From Sporolactobacillus putidus (lineage in GTDB: Bacteria > Bacillota > Bacilli > Bacillales > Sporolactobacillaceae): DNA of 64,000 nt. Location of the stretch: assembly GCF_014647035.1 (NCBI RefSeq), contig NZ_BMOK01000012.1:1-64000 (forward strand), written 5' to 3'. The position numbers and the translations under genes were made by a program. The notes under the pieces are model-generated. The model had not been told where the DNA came from. It searched no databases and saw only the letters and a program-made list of their open reading frames with translations. Positions 24,560-33,125 of this stretch are shown here, in pieces (the first letter of the stretch is position 1; every line of letters begins with the position of its first letter).

Positions 24560-24608
24560 TTGACCACCTGGTCAATTTGTGGTAAATTCATGTTGACCAC
24601 ATGGTCAA
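24560..24608 (+). promoter_or_regulatory. Promoter with two TetR-type palindromic operators
   Basis: TTGACCACCTGGTCAA (24560-24575) and TTGACCACATGGTCAA (24593-24608) are near-identical 16-bp palindromes 33 bp apart. The first contains the -35 (TTGACC), followed after 17 bases by TAAATT (24583-24588). The TetR-family gene at 26338 in the same operon is the likely autoregulator. The 250 bases before this, back to cynS, show no gene. Confidence 0.8.
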
Positions 24609-24634
24609 TACGGCATAAAGAGGGGTGACGGGCG

Positions 24635-25534
24635 GTGCCAGTCATTGAGCTAAACCACATCAGCAAGTATTTTGGCAAATTCGCCGCAGTGAAAGATCTG
24701 TCATTAAAGGTTGATGAAGGCGAGTTTTTCGGCTTCATCGGACCGAACGGGGCGGGGAAATCCACCACAATGAATATGATTCTGAATTTTATCAAGTGCA
24801 GCGGCGGGAGTATCCAACTGCTCGGGCAGGAAATGCCGGCGGCCGATGTAGCCGTGAAGAAGCGAATTGGCTATGTCCCGAGCGATGTCCGTTTTTATCC
24901 GCAGCTTCGTGTTCACGATCTAATCCGCTACACGCTCGATTTTCACCACCAGAAAGAGGACAAGAAGGAATTGGATCGTTATTGTGAACTTTTTGAGGTG
25001 GATTTAAAGAAAAAGTTCGGCGATCTTTCATTGGGAAATAAGAAAAAAGTGGCGGTCGTCTGCGCGATGATTCATCGCCCCGAACTGCTGATTTTGGATG
25101 AACCGACCAACGGACTCGATCCGCTGATGCACGCCAGGCTGTTCCGTCTGATGAAGGAAAAGCAGGAACAGGGTGTGACGGTTTTTCTGTCCAGCCACAA
25201 TCTGAAAGAGGTTGAAGATTACTGCTCCAAAGTGGCATTTATCAAGGCCGGTCGCCTGATGGGCGTGGAAGATCTGACGGTGATCAACAAAAACGTGAAA
25301 ATTATAACTTTAAAAGGTGAGCATCTGCCTCTTGAACAAATGAAAGCGATCGGCGCGGAGATCATAAAACAAGGGCAACATGAGGCTCGCCTGACGTATG
25401 AAAAAGAACTGCCCGTACTTTTTAAGACACTATCTGAAATTGCTCCGGGACTGGATGATGTAACGGTCGACAATCGCGACCTTGAAGAACAATTTATGTC
25501 CATGTATGAAAATCAGGAGGCGGAACGGATATGA
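24635..25534 (+). CDS. ABC-2 type transporter, ATP-binding subunit
   Basis: This 299-residue ATPase has Walker A GPNGAGKST (36-44), the signature region FGDLSLGNKKKVAV (LSLGN in place of LSGGQ), Walker B LLILDEPTNGLDP and the switch His in FLSSHNLKEVEDYC. It starts with GTG behind GAGGGGTGA. It pairs with the permease immediately downstream (four-base overlap) to form a drug, lipid or antibiotic exporter of unknown cargo. Confidence 0.9.
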   Translation: MPVIELNHISKYFGKFAAVKDLSLKVDEGEFFGFIGPNGAGKSTTMNMILNFIKCSGGSIQLLGQEMPAADVAVKKRIGYVPSDVRFYPQLRVHDLIRYTLDFHHQKEDKKELDRYCELFEVDLKKKFGDLSLGNKKKVAVVCAMIHRPELLILDEPTNGLDPLMHARLFRLMKEKQEQGVTVFLSSHNLKEVEDYCSKVAFIKAGRLMGVEDLTVINKNVKIITLKGEHLPLEQMKAIGAEIIKQGQHEARLTYEKELPVLFKTLSEIAPGLDDVTVDNRDLEEQFMSMYENQEAERI

Positions 25535-26337
25535 CCCTTTTCAGGCTTGAATGCAAAACACATGTAAAAACGCTGCTGATCTGGATAATTGTCGTGGGTG
25601 TGCTGACGCTTGGTCTGGTTTCGCTGTTTCCGTCGATGAAGAGCATGGGGCTTCAGCAGATCGACTTGAAGTCGATGCCGAAGGAAATGCTGAAGGCGTT
25701 TAATCTGTCAGACATGGCGGCGCTTGCAACCATTAAAGGCTATTTTGGCTATGAATTTCAGTATGTCATGATTGCGACCGGTATTTTTGCGGCGATGCTT
25801 GGCACCAATGCTCTGTCGCGAGAAGAATCGGAGGGCACCATTACCTATTTGTACGCTCAGCCCATTTCGCGTGCATTGATCGTTTCATCAAAAATGTTGG
25901 CAAACGCCCTGATTTATTCGCTCTACTGGGTTGTTTCGATGGCAGTCGCTTTTCTCGTTTGCCTGATTTTTAAGGAGTCCGGAGCTTCCGTGTCCGATTT
26001 GTTCAAAGGTTTTTCTCAGCTGACATTTACCGGATGGGTGATGGGTCTGACCTTCCTCAGCATAGGATTTCTCCTGTCATCGCTTCTTTCTTCAAGTAAA
26101 TCGGCGACGTCCCTGTCACTGGGTCTGGTATTCCTGACGTTTATTCTTGGCGTGGTCGGCAAACTGAAGGACACCTTTCAGGCACTGGTTTATTTCTCGC
26201 CAGTGGACACCGCCCTGCCCAGCGCGATTTTCAGGAACGGTATCAAGTGGAACTATGTCTGGACCGACTTGATCGTGCTGGCCGTATCCGTTTTACTGAC
26301 TTTCTGGATTTACAGGAGGAAGGATTTGAAAGCATAA
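25531..26337 (+). CDS. ABC-2 type transporter, permease subunit
   Basis: This 268-residue protein with six hydrophobic segments has the ABC-2 permease pattern, including ALSREESEGTITYLYAQPIS before a helix pair. It overlaps the ATPase gene by four bases and directly abuts the TetR gene, so the three are one operon controlled by the palindromes at 24560-24608. Confidence 0.88.
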   Translation: MTLFRLECKTHVKTLLIWIIVVGVLTLGLVSLFPSMKSMGLQQIDLKSMPKEMLKAFNLSDMAALATIKGYFGYEFQYVMIATGIFAAMLGTNALSREESEGTITYLYAQPISRALIVSSKMLANALIYSLYWVVSMAVAFLVCLIFKESGASVSDLFKGFSQLTFTGWVMGLTFLSIGFLLSSLLSSSKSATSLSLGLVFLTFILGVVGKLKDTFQALVYFSPVDTALPSAIFRNGIKWNYVWTDLIVLAVSVLLTFWIYRRKDLKA

Positions 26338-26964
26338 ATGGAAGAATCCAAAGAAGACGCGATTTTAGCAGCCGCCATACATGAATTTGCAGAAAAGGGA
26401 TTTGAACAGGCGTCGACGAATCAGATTGCGAAGTCGGCGGGTGTGTCGAAGGGACTTGTTTTTCACTATTATGGTTCCAAGGAAAAACTTTTTGAAGAGA
26501 GCGTCATCTATGCCATCAATTTTTCAATGAAGGAACTGGATTATAACAAATGGGATCTTACAGGCAATGTCATCGATAAATTTAAAAAGTATTGTGAGCA
26601 GGAAATTCAGTTTTGTAAAAATTACCCGGATATTTATAAGTTGGTCGTTACCGCTTTTACGAGGCCGCCAAAGGAATTAACCGAAAGGATGACAAGTCTG
26701 TTCAGTGAAATGGAATCTTTGGTGCCTGAATTCTTCAAAAAGCTGATCGACGGTTTTGATCTGAAGGATAATGTCGATCGGGGGACACTTCAGGCTGTGC
26801 TGCAGTCACATTATTACTACTATTTAAATCAGTCCATGGGTTATTTTAAGCTTCATCATGAAGCAAAAATTGATGATCTTAGGCCGTTCATCGATCAGTT
26901 TCTGGCGATGATTTCCATGAGCCTGAGAGGTTTGCTGAAGAACGAGCAGGAAGGGCTGTTTTAG
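26338..26964 (+). CDS. TetR/AcrR-family regulator of the ABC operon
   Basis: This 208-residue protein has an N-terminal TetR helix-turn-helix (AAIHEFAEKGFEQASTNQIA, then SAGVSKGLVFHYYGSKEKLF) and a helical ligand-binding domain. Its ATG directly follows the permease TAA. TetR proteins bind short palindromes as dimers and are released by a ligand, often the exported compound. Confidence 0.9.
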   Translation: MEESKEDAILAAAIHEFAEKGFEQASTNQIAKSAGVSKGLVFHYYGSKEKLFEESVIYAINFSMKELDYNKWDLTGNVIDKFKKYCEQEIQFCKNYPDIYKLVVTAFTRPPKELTERMTSLFSEMESLVPEFFKKLIDGFDLKDNVDRGTLQAVLQSHYYYYLNQSMGYFKLHHEAKIDDLRPFIDQFLAMISMSLRGLLKNEQEGLF

Positions 26965-27086
26965 AATTCTTTTTGTAAGGATAAATATTGAGAGATGTTG
27001 GAAGGAAAAACAGGTTTTGAGATATTAGCCAAATAGTGATAAGTGAAGCGGAAGCCGGAGCTGAACCAAGAGAAGAATAACTTTTC

Positions 27087-27389
27087 TTATTTTAGTCCCA
27101 CTTTCCGCTTCATTCTTTTGACTTCCTGTTCCGTTTGGAATGCCTGCTCGCGCAGAATATCGATTTTATCCAGAATATCAAAGTGCTTGTCCTCCATATC
27201 CTGCCTGAGCGCAGCGATTTCGGACTTAACGGTCACCTCCAGCTTGTCCATTCTTTGGTCAAGCCCGCTCATCCGTTCGGTCAGCCCGTCAATTTTTTGA
27301 TCAAGCCCGCTCATTCTTTGATCTAGCGATTTCATATCATGACCCAGTTCTTTGATTGCTTGCATCACCATCTGAAGCTCACTCGACAT
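27087..27389 (-). CDS. Small coiled-coil protein
   Basis: This 100-residue protein is almost entirely heptad-patterned: LDQRMSGLDQKIDGLTERM, then LDQRMDKLEV, and a basic C terminus (KRMKRKVGLK). There are no cysteines or membrane segments. A good ribosome site (GGAGGTGC) precedes the ATG. It is a paralogue in style of the protein at 31003-31308. The function is unknown; such proteins can be scaffolds or DNA-associated factors. Confidence 0.6.
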   Translation of the reverse strand: MSSELQMVMQAIKELGHDMKSLDQRMSGLDQKIDGLTERMSGLDQRMDKLEVTVKSEIAALRQDMEDKHFDILDKIDILREQAFQTEQEVKRMKRKVGLK

Positions 27390-27571
27390 CGATCAGCACC
27401 TCCTTTCGCATGTTTTAATTATATCAGCTGAAAAGTAAAACACGCAATGAGAAAATGCCAAATTTCAAAACAGATATCCGTATGAAACAATCAATTGAAA
27501 AAGGCTGATCGTCCGGATCTGGAGAACTCTCCCAATTGACTAGAGAAATACAAAGTCGAGCAGGTGGAATT

Positions 27572-27781
27572 ATGTGGAAACTATTTAAATGCTGGATGAA
27601 GATCCCCAGAATTTACAAGCGGACTTTCCTCATATCCCTTGATTTATATCTCATCGGATTTTTTATTCTTAACGGTCTGGGGCATCTTTTTTCAGTAAAT
27701 CGCTTTACGCTCTTTGTTATTTCTTTATCTGCTTTAATCGTAACGGCTGCCGTTTTGTATGATTTCAGGAAGAAGAAATAG
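27572..27781 (+). CDS. Small two-helix membrane protein
   Basis: This 69-residue protein has a basic N terminus, two hydrophobic helices (FLISLDLYLIGFFILNGLGH and FTLFVISLSALIVTAAVLY) and a basic tail FRKKK. ATG 27572 follows AGGTGG. I do not recognise a family. Confidence 0.5.
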   Translation: MWKLFKCWMKIPRIYKRTFLISLDLYLIGFFILNGLGHLFSVNRFTLFVISLSALIVTAAVLYDFRKKK

Positions 27782-27834
27782 GTGTGTTTATTGAGCTTGT
27801 AAAATATCGCCGCGTACCGACTGATTTTCCACAC

Positions 27835-27872
27835 AAAAAAAGCGTCCTCTTCATTGAGAAGAGACGCTTTTT
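27835..27872. terminator. Bidirectional terminator between the small membrane gene and adhE
   Basis: GCGTC.TCTTC (27842-27852) pairs with GAAGAGACGC (27858-27867), with A's before and T's after. It serves the plus-strand gene and also the minus-strand adhE. Confidence 0.85.
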
Positions 27873-27897
27873 CATCGGAGATTTAAAGTACTGATGC

Positions 27898-30501
27898 TTA
27901 AACTCCCTTAAAAGCCTGGCGGTAAATTTCGGCTAGTTCAGGCACCAGCGGCATCTTCGGGTTGGCCGTCGTACACTGGTCTTCGAAAGCCCGATCGGCC
28001 AATTTGTCAACTGCTTTTTCAAATGCTTCTTTGCTGACGCCGTTGGCTTCAATGCTTGTGGGAATGTTCAGTTCTTTTTCCAGATTAATGATCGCCTGAA
28101 CAAGGTTCTCGACGCCTTCTTCCGTCGTTTTTCCGGGAACGCCGATGATCCGGGCAATTTCTGCGTAGCGTTCGTCGGCGATAAAGTGGCGGTACTTCGG
28201 AAAAGCGGCAAATTTAGTCGGCTGCTTGGCGTTATAACGGATGACATGCGGCATCAGAATGGCGCAGCAGCGGCCGTGAGCCAGGTGGAATTCATTGCCC
28301 AGTTTATGGGCGAGGCTGTGATTGATGCCGAGAAAAGCATTAGAGAAAGCCATGCCGGCGATCGTTGCGGCATTATGCATTTTTTCCTTGGCCACGCGGT
28401 CACTGCTGTCCCGGTAGGAACGGGGCAGATATTTGAAGACGAGCTGAATGGCTTTAATGCAGAGCCCGTCGGTAAAATCATTGGCCATATTCGAAACATA
28501 GGCCTCAAGCGCATGGGTCAGTACATCCAGCCCTGAATCAGCAAGCACCCGTTTCGGTACGGTCATAACAAACTCGGGGTCGATGATCGCGACGTTCGGC
28601 GTCAGCGCATAGTCGGCGAGCGGATACTTCATGTCATTTTCCTTATCGGTAATAACCGAGAAAGAGGTGACTTCCGATCCGGTTCCGGATGTCGTTGGAA
28701 TAGCGACGAACTTCGCTTTCTTGCCAAGAGTCGGGAATTTGAACACGCGTTTTCTGATATCCAGGAATTTCTGTTTCAAACCGAAGAAATCGGTTTCCGG
28801 GCTCTCGTAGAACAGCCACATACCTTTGGCGGCGTCCATCGCCGAACCGCCGCCGAGCGCGATGATCACGTCCGGTTCGAATTTCCGCATCATTTCCGTG
28901 CCTCTCTGAACGGTTGCCACCGACGGATCCGGCTCGACGTCAGAGAAAATCTCATAGTGAATCGGGTTCGGACGCTGCCGAAGAAAATAGAGGACCCGAT
29001 CGACGTAACCGAATTTAACCATACCCGGATCGGTGACAATGAATGCGCGCGAGATGTCCGGCATCTGGGACAGATACTTGGTTGAATTTTTTTCAAAGTA
29101 GATTTTCGGCGGCACTTTAAACCACTGCATGTTGTTTCTGCGGTTGGCCATCGTTTTGATATTGATCAGATTGGCGGTCCCGACGTTTGTGGAAACGGAA
29201 TTGCCGCCATACGATCCGCAGCCAAGCGTCAGCGATGGAATGAAATGATTATAGATGTCACCGATGCCGCCAAGGGATGAGGGCGCGTTGACGATAATAC
29301 GTCCGACCTTCACACGGCGCGCAAAATCATTCAGCACCGACTGATCATTGGAATGAATGACCGCCGAGTGTCCTTTTCCGCCGAAAGCAATCATCTCTTC
29401 AGCACGCCGGAATCCTTCTTCTGTTGTTTTCGCCTTGTAGCAGGCCAGAACCGGGCTGAGTTTTTCCCGTGAAAGCGGCGATTCAGGCCCGACACTTTTA
29501 AGCTCCGCAATCAGAACCTTTGTGTTTTCAGGAACGGTCACTCCTGCCAGACCGGCGATGAATGGGGCAGGCTTTCCGACAATCTGCGGATTGACGGCAC
29601 ACCGCCGTTCATCGATGACCAGTTTCTCCACTTTCTTTTTTTCCTCGGCGTTGAGAAAATAGCATTTATTGTCGATCAGTTCTTGTTTGACTTCTTCGTA
29701 GATCTGCTGATCGATAATGACCGCTTGTTCAGAGGCGCAGATCATGCCATTGTCGAACGTTTTTGAGAGCACAAGGTCATTGACCGCCTGTTTGATGTCT
29801 GCCGTTTTTTCTATATAGCACGGTACGTTGCCCGCGCCGACGCCGATTGCCGGTTTTCCGGAACTGTATGCGGCCTTGACCATACCGGGGCCTCCGGTCG
29901 CCAGAATCAGCGAGACGCCAGGGTGGTGCATCAGCCGCTGCGTCGCTTCAATTGACGGCTGTTCAATCCATTGGATACAGTTTTCAGGCGCCCCCGCACG
30001 GACAGCAGCATCAAGCAGCACTTTAGCCGCCGCACTGCTCGATTTCTGCGCCGACGGATGGAAAGCGAAGATAATCGGATTTTTCGTTTTTATGGCAATC
30101 AGCGATTTGAACATCGTCGTTGATGTCGGATTCGTTACTGGTGTCACACCTGCAATGACACCGATAGGCTCGGCAATCTGCACAATTTCTGCATAAGGAT
30201 CGTCGGATAGGACACCGACCGTCTTATTCTTTTTGATGGAGTTATAAATGTATTCGGTTGCAAAAATATTTTTAATAATTTTATCTTCATACACACCGCG
30301 CTTTGTTTCCTCAACGGCCATTTTTGCCAGTTTCATATGCTGATCAAGACCTGCCAGCGCCATTTGCCGGACGATTTCATCAATTTGTTTCTGATCCAGC
30401 GGTCCGAACTCTTCTGCGGCAGCTCGTGCATTGGCAACAAGTTTGTCAATCATCGTCTCCAGAGATTCAGACCCGCCTAAAGCCTTTTCTTCGATTGCCA
30501 T
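27898..30501 (-). CDS. adhE: Bifunctional acetaldehyde-CoA/alcohol dehydrogenase
   Basis: This 867-residue fusion is the normal AdhE length. The N-terminal CoA-acylating aldehyde dehydrogenase has its catalytic Cys255 (NGMICASEQAV), and a linker leads to a C-terminal iron-dependent alcohol dehydrogenase (GGGSAMDAAKG, then HSLAHKLGNEFHLAHGR with iron ligands). It reduces acetyl-CoA to ethanol, using two NADH. A Rex operator and a cre site lie upstream, fitting control by NADH/NAD ratio and carbon catabolite state. The ribosome site GAGGAGG directly precedes the ATG. Confidence 0.96.
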   Translation of the reverse strand: MAIEEKALGGSESLETMIDKLVANARAAAEEFGPLDQKQIDEIVRQMALAGLDQHMKLAKMAVEETKRGVYEDKIIKNIFATEYIYNSIKKNKTVGVLSDDPYAEIVQIAEPIGVIAGVTPVTNPTSTTMFKSLIAIKTKNPIIFAFHPSAQKSSSAAAKVLLDAAVRAGAPENCIQWIEQPSIEATQRLMHHPGVSLILATGGPGMVKAAYSSGKPAIGVGAGNVPCYIEKTADIKQAVNDLVLSKTFDNGMICASEQAVIIDQQIYEEVKQELIDNKCYFLNAEEKKKVEKLVIDERRCAVNPQIVGKPAPFIAGLAGVTVPENTKVLIAELKSVGPESPLSREKLSPVLACYKAKTTEEGFRRAEEMIAFGGKGHSAVIHSNDQSVLNDFARRVKVGRIIVNAPSSLGGIGDIYNHFIPSLTLGCGSYGGNSVSTNVGTANLINIKTMANRRNNMQWFKVPPKIYFEKNSTKYLSQMPDISRAFIVTDPGMVKFGYVDRVLYFLRQRPNPIHYEIFSDVEPDPSVATVQRGTEMMRKFEPDVIIALGGGSAMDAAKGMWLFYESPETDFFGLKQKFLDIRKRVFKFPTLGKKAKFVAIPTTSGTGSEVTSFSVITDKENDMKYPLADYALTPNVAIIDPEFVMTVPKRVLADSGLDVLTHALEAYVSNMANDFTDGLCIKAIQLVFKYLPRSYRDSSDRVAKEKMHNAATIAGMAFSNAFLGINHSLAHKLGNEFHLAHGRCCAILMPHVIRYNAKQPTKFAAFPKYRHFIADERYAEIARIIGVPGKTTEEGVENLVQAIINLEKELNIPTSIEANGVSKEAFEKAVDKLADRAFEDQCTTANPKMPLVPELAEIYRQAFKGV

Positions 30502-30551
30502 TGTTCATCCTCCTCGTAAGCCTTTTACAGTGAAGCTATAAAAGAAGCTTA

Positions 30552-30573
30552 ATATGTGAAACTTTTCACATAT
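30552..30573. promoter_or_regulatory. Rex operator upstream of adhE
   Basis: A perfect 22-bp palindrome contains TGTGAA-ACTT-TTCACA (30555-30570), matching the Rex consensus TTGTGAANNNNTTCACAA in Gram-positive bacteria. It lies about 50 bases upstream of the adhE start. Confidence 0.85.
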
Positions 30574-30654
30574 ATAATTTATTTCTTTTTCGCGTGTTAT
30601 TCAACCGAAAAGATTGCGATGCCATCAAATGTTAAAATACTTATGAACATTATG

Positions 30655-30667
30655 TGAAAACGTTTTC
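30655..30667. promoter_or_regulatory. cre site upstream of adhE
   Basis: TGAAAACGTTTTC fits the CcpA consensus and is about 155 bases from the adhE start. The rest of the interval (30668-31002) contains no gene I can support; an open frame at 30767-30982 has no ribosome site. Confidence 0.6.
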
Positions 30668-31002
30668 TTTGCGGAGGTTATTCGTTTCATTCGTAATTTC
30701 CCGGGTAACACGATTCAGCCGGCAATGTTATGATCACTTCATGAAATGGTCTTAACTAAGAAATAAGTGCAGTCGGTCAAACAACAATCTGCGACTTCGT
30801 TAGCTAATTCAAGTCGGCAAACAGCCGGTTGCACACGTCGTAAAGTGGGAAGAGGAAAAGGTTTTGAGAGGATAAAACATAATAAGTACCGCAAAAAAGT
30901 ACTCAAATCGTTCTGGATTGGTCGTGGTGTTGCCTTACTCCAATTTATTGATCTTCAAGCGGACTTTATATTTTCTTTTTGATCGTTTGCATGCGTTCGT
31001 TT

Positions 31003-31308
31003 TTATCGCATGATTTGTTTTAGATTTCTTATTTCACCTTCGTGGGCAATCGACCGTATGGACAGGGTAGTAAGGAGCGTTGCCTGTTCATCAACTTTAG
31101 CGACCAGTTCGGTTATGGATTCTGAATTTTTAACAACTTGTTTTTGAATACCATCTACTTCTTTCTCAATTCGATCCAATCGATTATTAATTCCGTCAAA
31201 CCTTTGATCCACGGCATCAAATCTTTGATCAATGGCATCAAATTTTTGGTTAACTTCTTTAAAACCCTGTCTCATTTCTAGAAGAATTAATTTTAGGTCC
31301 TCATTCAT
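31003..31308 (-). CDS. Small coiled-coil protein
   Basis: This 101-residue, strongly heptad-repeated protein contains FDAIDQRFDAVDQRFDGINN, RLDRIEKEVDGIQK and a C-terminal IRNLKQIMR. It resembles the 27087-27389 protein in length and pattern but not in detailed sequence. The ribosome site AGGAGGTG lies before the ATG. The function is unknown. Confidence 0.6.
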   Translation of the reverse strand: MNEDLKLILLEMRQGFKEVNQKFDAIDQRFDAVDQRFDGINNRLDRIEKEVDGIQKQVVKNSESITELVAKVDEQATLLTTLSIRSIAHEGEIRNLKQIMR

Positions 31309-31438
31309 ATGGTCTGCACCTCCTCGTTGATCTTACTAATTATTATAAATGAATGGCAATAGCTTGTGTATTTCTTGCTTCTTTGAGAATCAATTTTTTT
31401 TGCATTGATTTGATAACCCCGAAACTTAAGTTAAAGTA

Positions 31439-31468
31439 AAAAACCGGACATTCTGCCCGGTTTCCTGT
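31439..31468 (-). terminator. Terminator of the D-lactate dehydrogenase gene
   Basis: AAACCGG and CCGGGTTT-type arms flank a short loop; on the minus strand a T run follows the stem. Confidence 0.78.
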
Positions 31469-31483
31469 CGCAATCTTTTTTTG

Positions 31484-32500
31484 TTAATTTATCGGCTTTT
31501 CCTTTAACGGAAGCGGAACCTGATTTTTGCTTGTTCCCGTCATCAAAACTTCAAGCACACTGTTCAGGCCGCCTTCAACCATATTTTGAACGGCCGTTGT
31601 TGTATAGAAGCCGATATGAGGGGTTAGAATTACCTGGTTTGATTCAATTAATTTCAACAACTGAGGATTACCGATGGTTTCACGGCTCAGATCTTTATTA
31701 ATGAAACCTTCATCTTCAAACGTGTCCAACGCGGCTCCTGCAATCTCATGATTTTCGATCGCCTGAATAAGGTCGCCGGTATTGACGAGGCCGCCACGTG
31801 CCATGTTGATCAAAAATGATGTGTTTTTCATCAGCTTTAACGTGTTTCTGTTGATCATGTGTGCCGTGGAATCGAATAGCGGCGTATGCAAAGAGACGAT
31901 GTCCGCTTCCCGAAGTACATCTTCAATAGAAGAACGGTAGTCCAGGATGTTCTTTAATTTTTCATTCGGGTATTGGTCAAATGCAATGACCCGTGCGCCA
32001 AAACCTTTAAACAACTGGGCAGCAATGGCCCCGATATGTCCGGTGCCAATAATGCCTATGGTCATCGAACGTATTTCTCGCGAGATCAGGCCGTTCCAGC
32101 GGAAATCGTGACGGGCGATCCTTTCATTGAATTGCGGAATATGGCGAACGAGATTCAGTGCCTGGGCAACGGCCAGCTCGGCTACCGCGTACGGAGAATA
32201 AGCCGGAACATTAGTTACGATCAATCCGTTCCGATCCGCTTCTTTCAGGTCGATCACATCGTATCCGGCGGAGCGTGTGGCAATCTGTCGAATGCCATAT
32301 TGTTTTAATTTCCGGTAAATGTCGGGACTTTCTATCGGCACGATCTGCTGAATGCAAATGCCGTCATATCCTTTGACCTGGTCAATTGTCCGGAGTGAGA
32401 GGATGTCCCGGGAAATGCCGATTTCAACGTTGTGCTGTTCCGACCAGCGCTGAACCGCATCTTCTTCATCTTTAATCACATGGAACATAAGAAATTTCAT
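31484..32500 (-). CDS. D-lactate dehydrogenase (D-2-hydroxyacid dehydrogenase family)
   Basis: This 338-residue NAD enzyme has the substrate-binding loop ATRSAGYDVID and the dinucleotide site GTGHIG (152-157) with Asp175 selecting NAD. The catalytic set is Arg235 (NMARGG), Glu264 (FEDEG) and His295 (LTPHIG). It reduces pyruvate to D-lactate, regenerating NAD, which fits the D-lactate fermentation of Sporolactobacillus. ATG 32500 is preferred over the GTG at 32512, because GAGGTGG is then correctly spaced. A Rex box lies about 100 bases upstream. A related D-2-hydroxyisocaproate dehydrogenase function cannot be excluded. Confidence 0.9.
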   Translation of the reverse strand: MKFLMFHVIKDEEDAVQRWSEQHNVEIGISRDILSLRTIDQVKGYDGICIQQIVPIESPDIYRKLKQYGIRQIATRSAGYDVIDLKEADRNGLIVTNVPAYSPYAVAELAVAQALNLVRHIPQFNERIARHDFRWNGLISREIRSMTIGIIGTGHIGAIAAQLFKGFGARVIAFDQYPNEKLKNILDYRSSIEDVLREADIVSLHTPLFDSTAHMINRNTLKLMKNTSFLINMARGGLVNTGDLIQAIENHEIAGAALDTFEDEGFINKDLSRETIGNPQLLKLIESNQVILTPHIGFYTTTAVQNMVEGGLNSVLEVLMTGTSKNQVPLPLKEKPIN

Positions 32501-32592
32501 GATTTTATCCACCTCGAGTTATTGAATTCCGTGCGATCCTGTTTCCGGCTTAAGCCGTGCAGGAAGATATGGCGGGTGAAAATTTGTTGCTA

Positions 32593-32610
32593 TCGTGAAT
32601 TAGTTCACAA
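32593..32610. promoter_or_regulatory. Rex operator upstream of D-lactate dehydrogenase
   Basis: Read on the minus strand, TTGTGAA-CTAA-TTCACGA differs from the Rex consensus at one position. It is positioned to repress the minus-strand dehydrogenase gene when NADH is low. Confidence 0.75.
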
Positions 32611-32753
32611 TTTAATCGTACATAATTTTATCTTTAATGTAAACGATTCCGATTTAAAGCATCAATGAGGACTTGCTTTGATGTATAAAAGCCGTTGCGC
32701 AATCGGTCGTACATGCTTAGCATGCCCCTCCCTCTGTTTTACTGTATTTATCT

Positions 32754-32830
32754 AATTCACGAACAATTTAGATGCCCTCCGTAATATCGTTCGTTATTTG
32801 TTTGACTCCGGTCAAGACCGTTGTTATAAT
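32754..32830 (+). promoter_or_regulatory. Promoter of the purine permease with PurR-box-like sites
   Basis: TTGACT (32802-32807), 17 bases and TATAAT (32825-32830) form a near-consensus promoter. Upstream, CGAAC (32760-32764) and inverted GTTCG (32789-32793) sit in A/T-rich contexts resembling PurR boxes, although 24 bases apart rather than the usual 16-17. Confidence 0.65.
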
Positions 32831-32836
32831 GAACTT

Positions 32837-32946
32837 GCAAAATGGTGTTCTATCTTTGTGAACATTCATTGAAACTTTCCAGAGTTTATCCAGCCTGGTT
32901 CATTTATTTTTTATTAAATGCTTCAATGCGTTTTGAAGCTTTTTTT
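32837..32946 (+). promoter_or_regulatory. Attenuator-like leader of the purine permease gene
   Basis: Between the promoter and the gene there is an intrinsic terminator: GCTTCAA (32920-32926) pairs with TTGAAGC (32933-32939) and is followed by seven T's. Upstream, a hairpin AAACT/AGTTT-like element (about 32871-32886) and GAAC/GTTC arms could form an alternative structure. The purine riboswitch consensus is not present. The remaining leader to 33125 shows no gene. Confidence 0.55.
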
Positions 32947-33125
32947 GTACTATAGGTACAAAATTTTTAAGGATTATAGTATAAGCGCAACTAAGGTTTC
33001 GCGAAGCCAAATTTTCTAATTTTAATGCCCTATTACGTGATGAAAGGCTGGAGGAACTCGTTCAGTGTCTCTGGAAAAATTGGCTGATGAATGGGAATGA
33101 AGACGATTCAAAAAGGGGGATTATT

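Noticed and set aside
30767-30982. Open frame of 71 codons in the adhE upstream gap
   Set aside because: No ribosome-binding site, no recognisable sequence and no conserved features.
32837-33125. Purine riboswitch before the NCS2 permease
   Set aside because: The TTTCTACC junction and GACTATG or GATTATG element are absent; only an attenuator-like terminator is seen.
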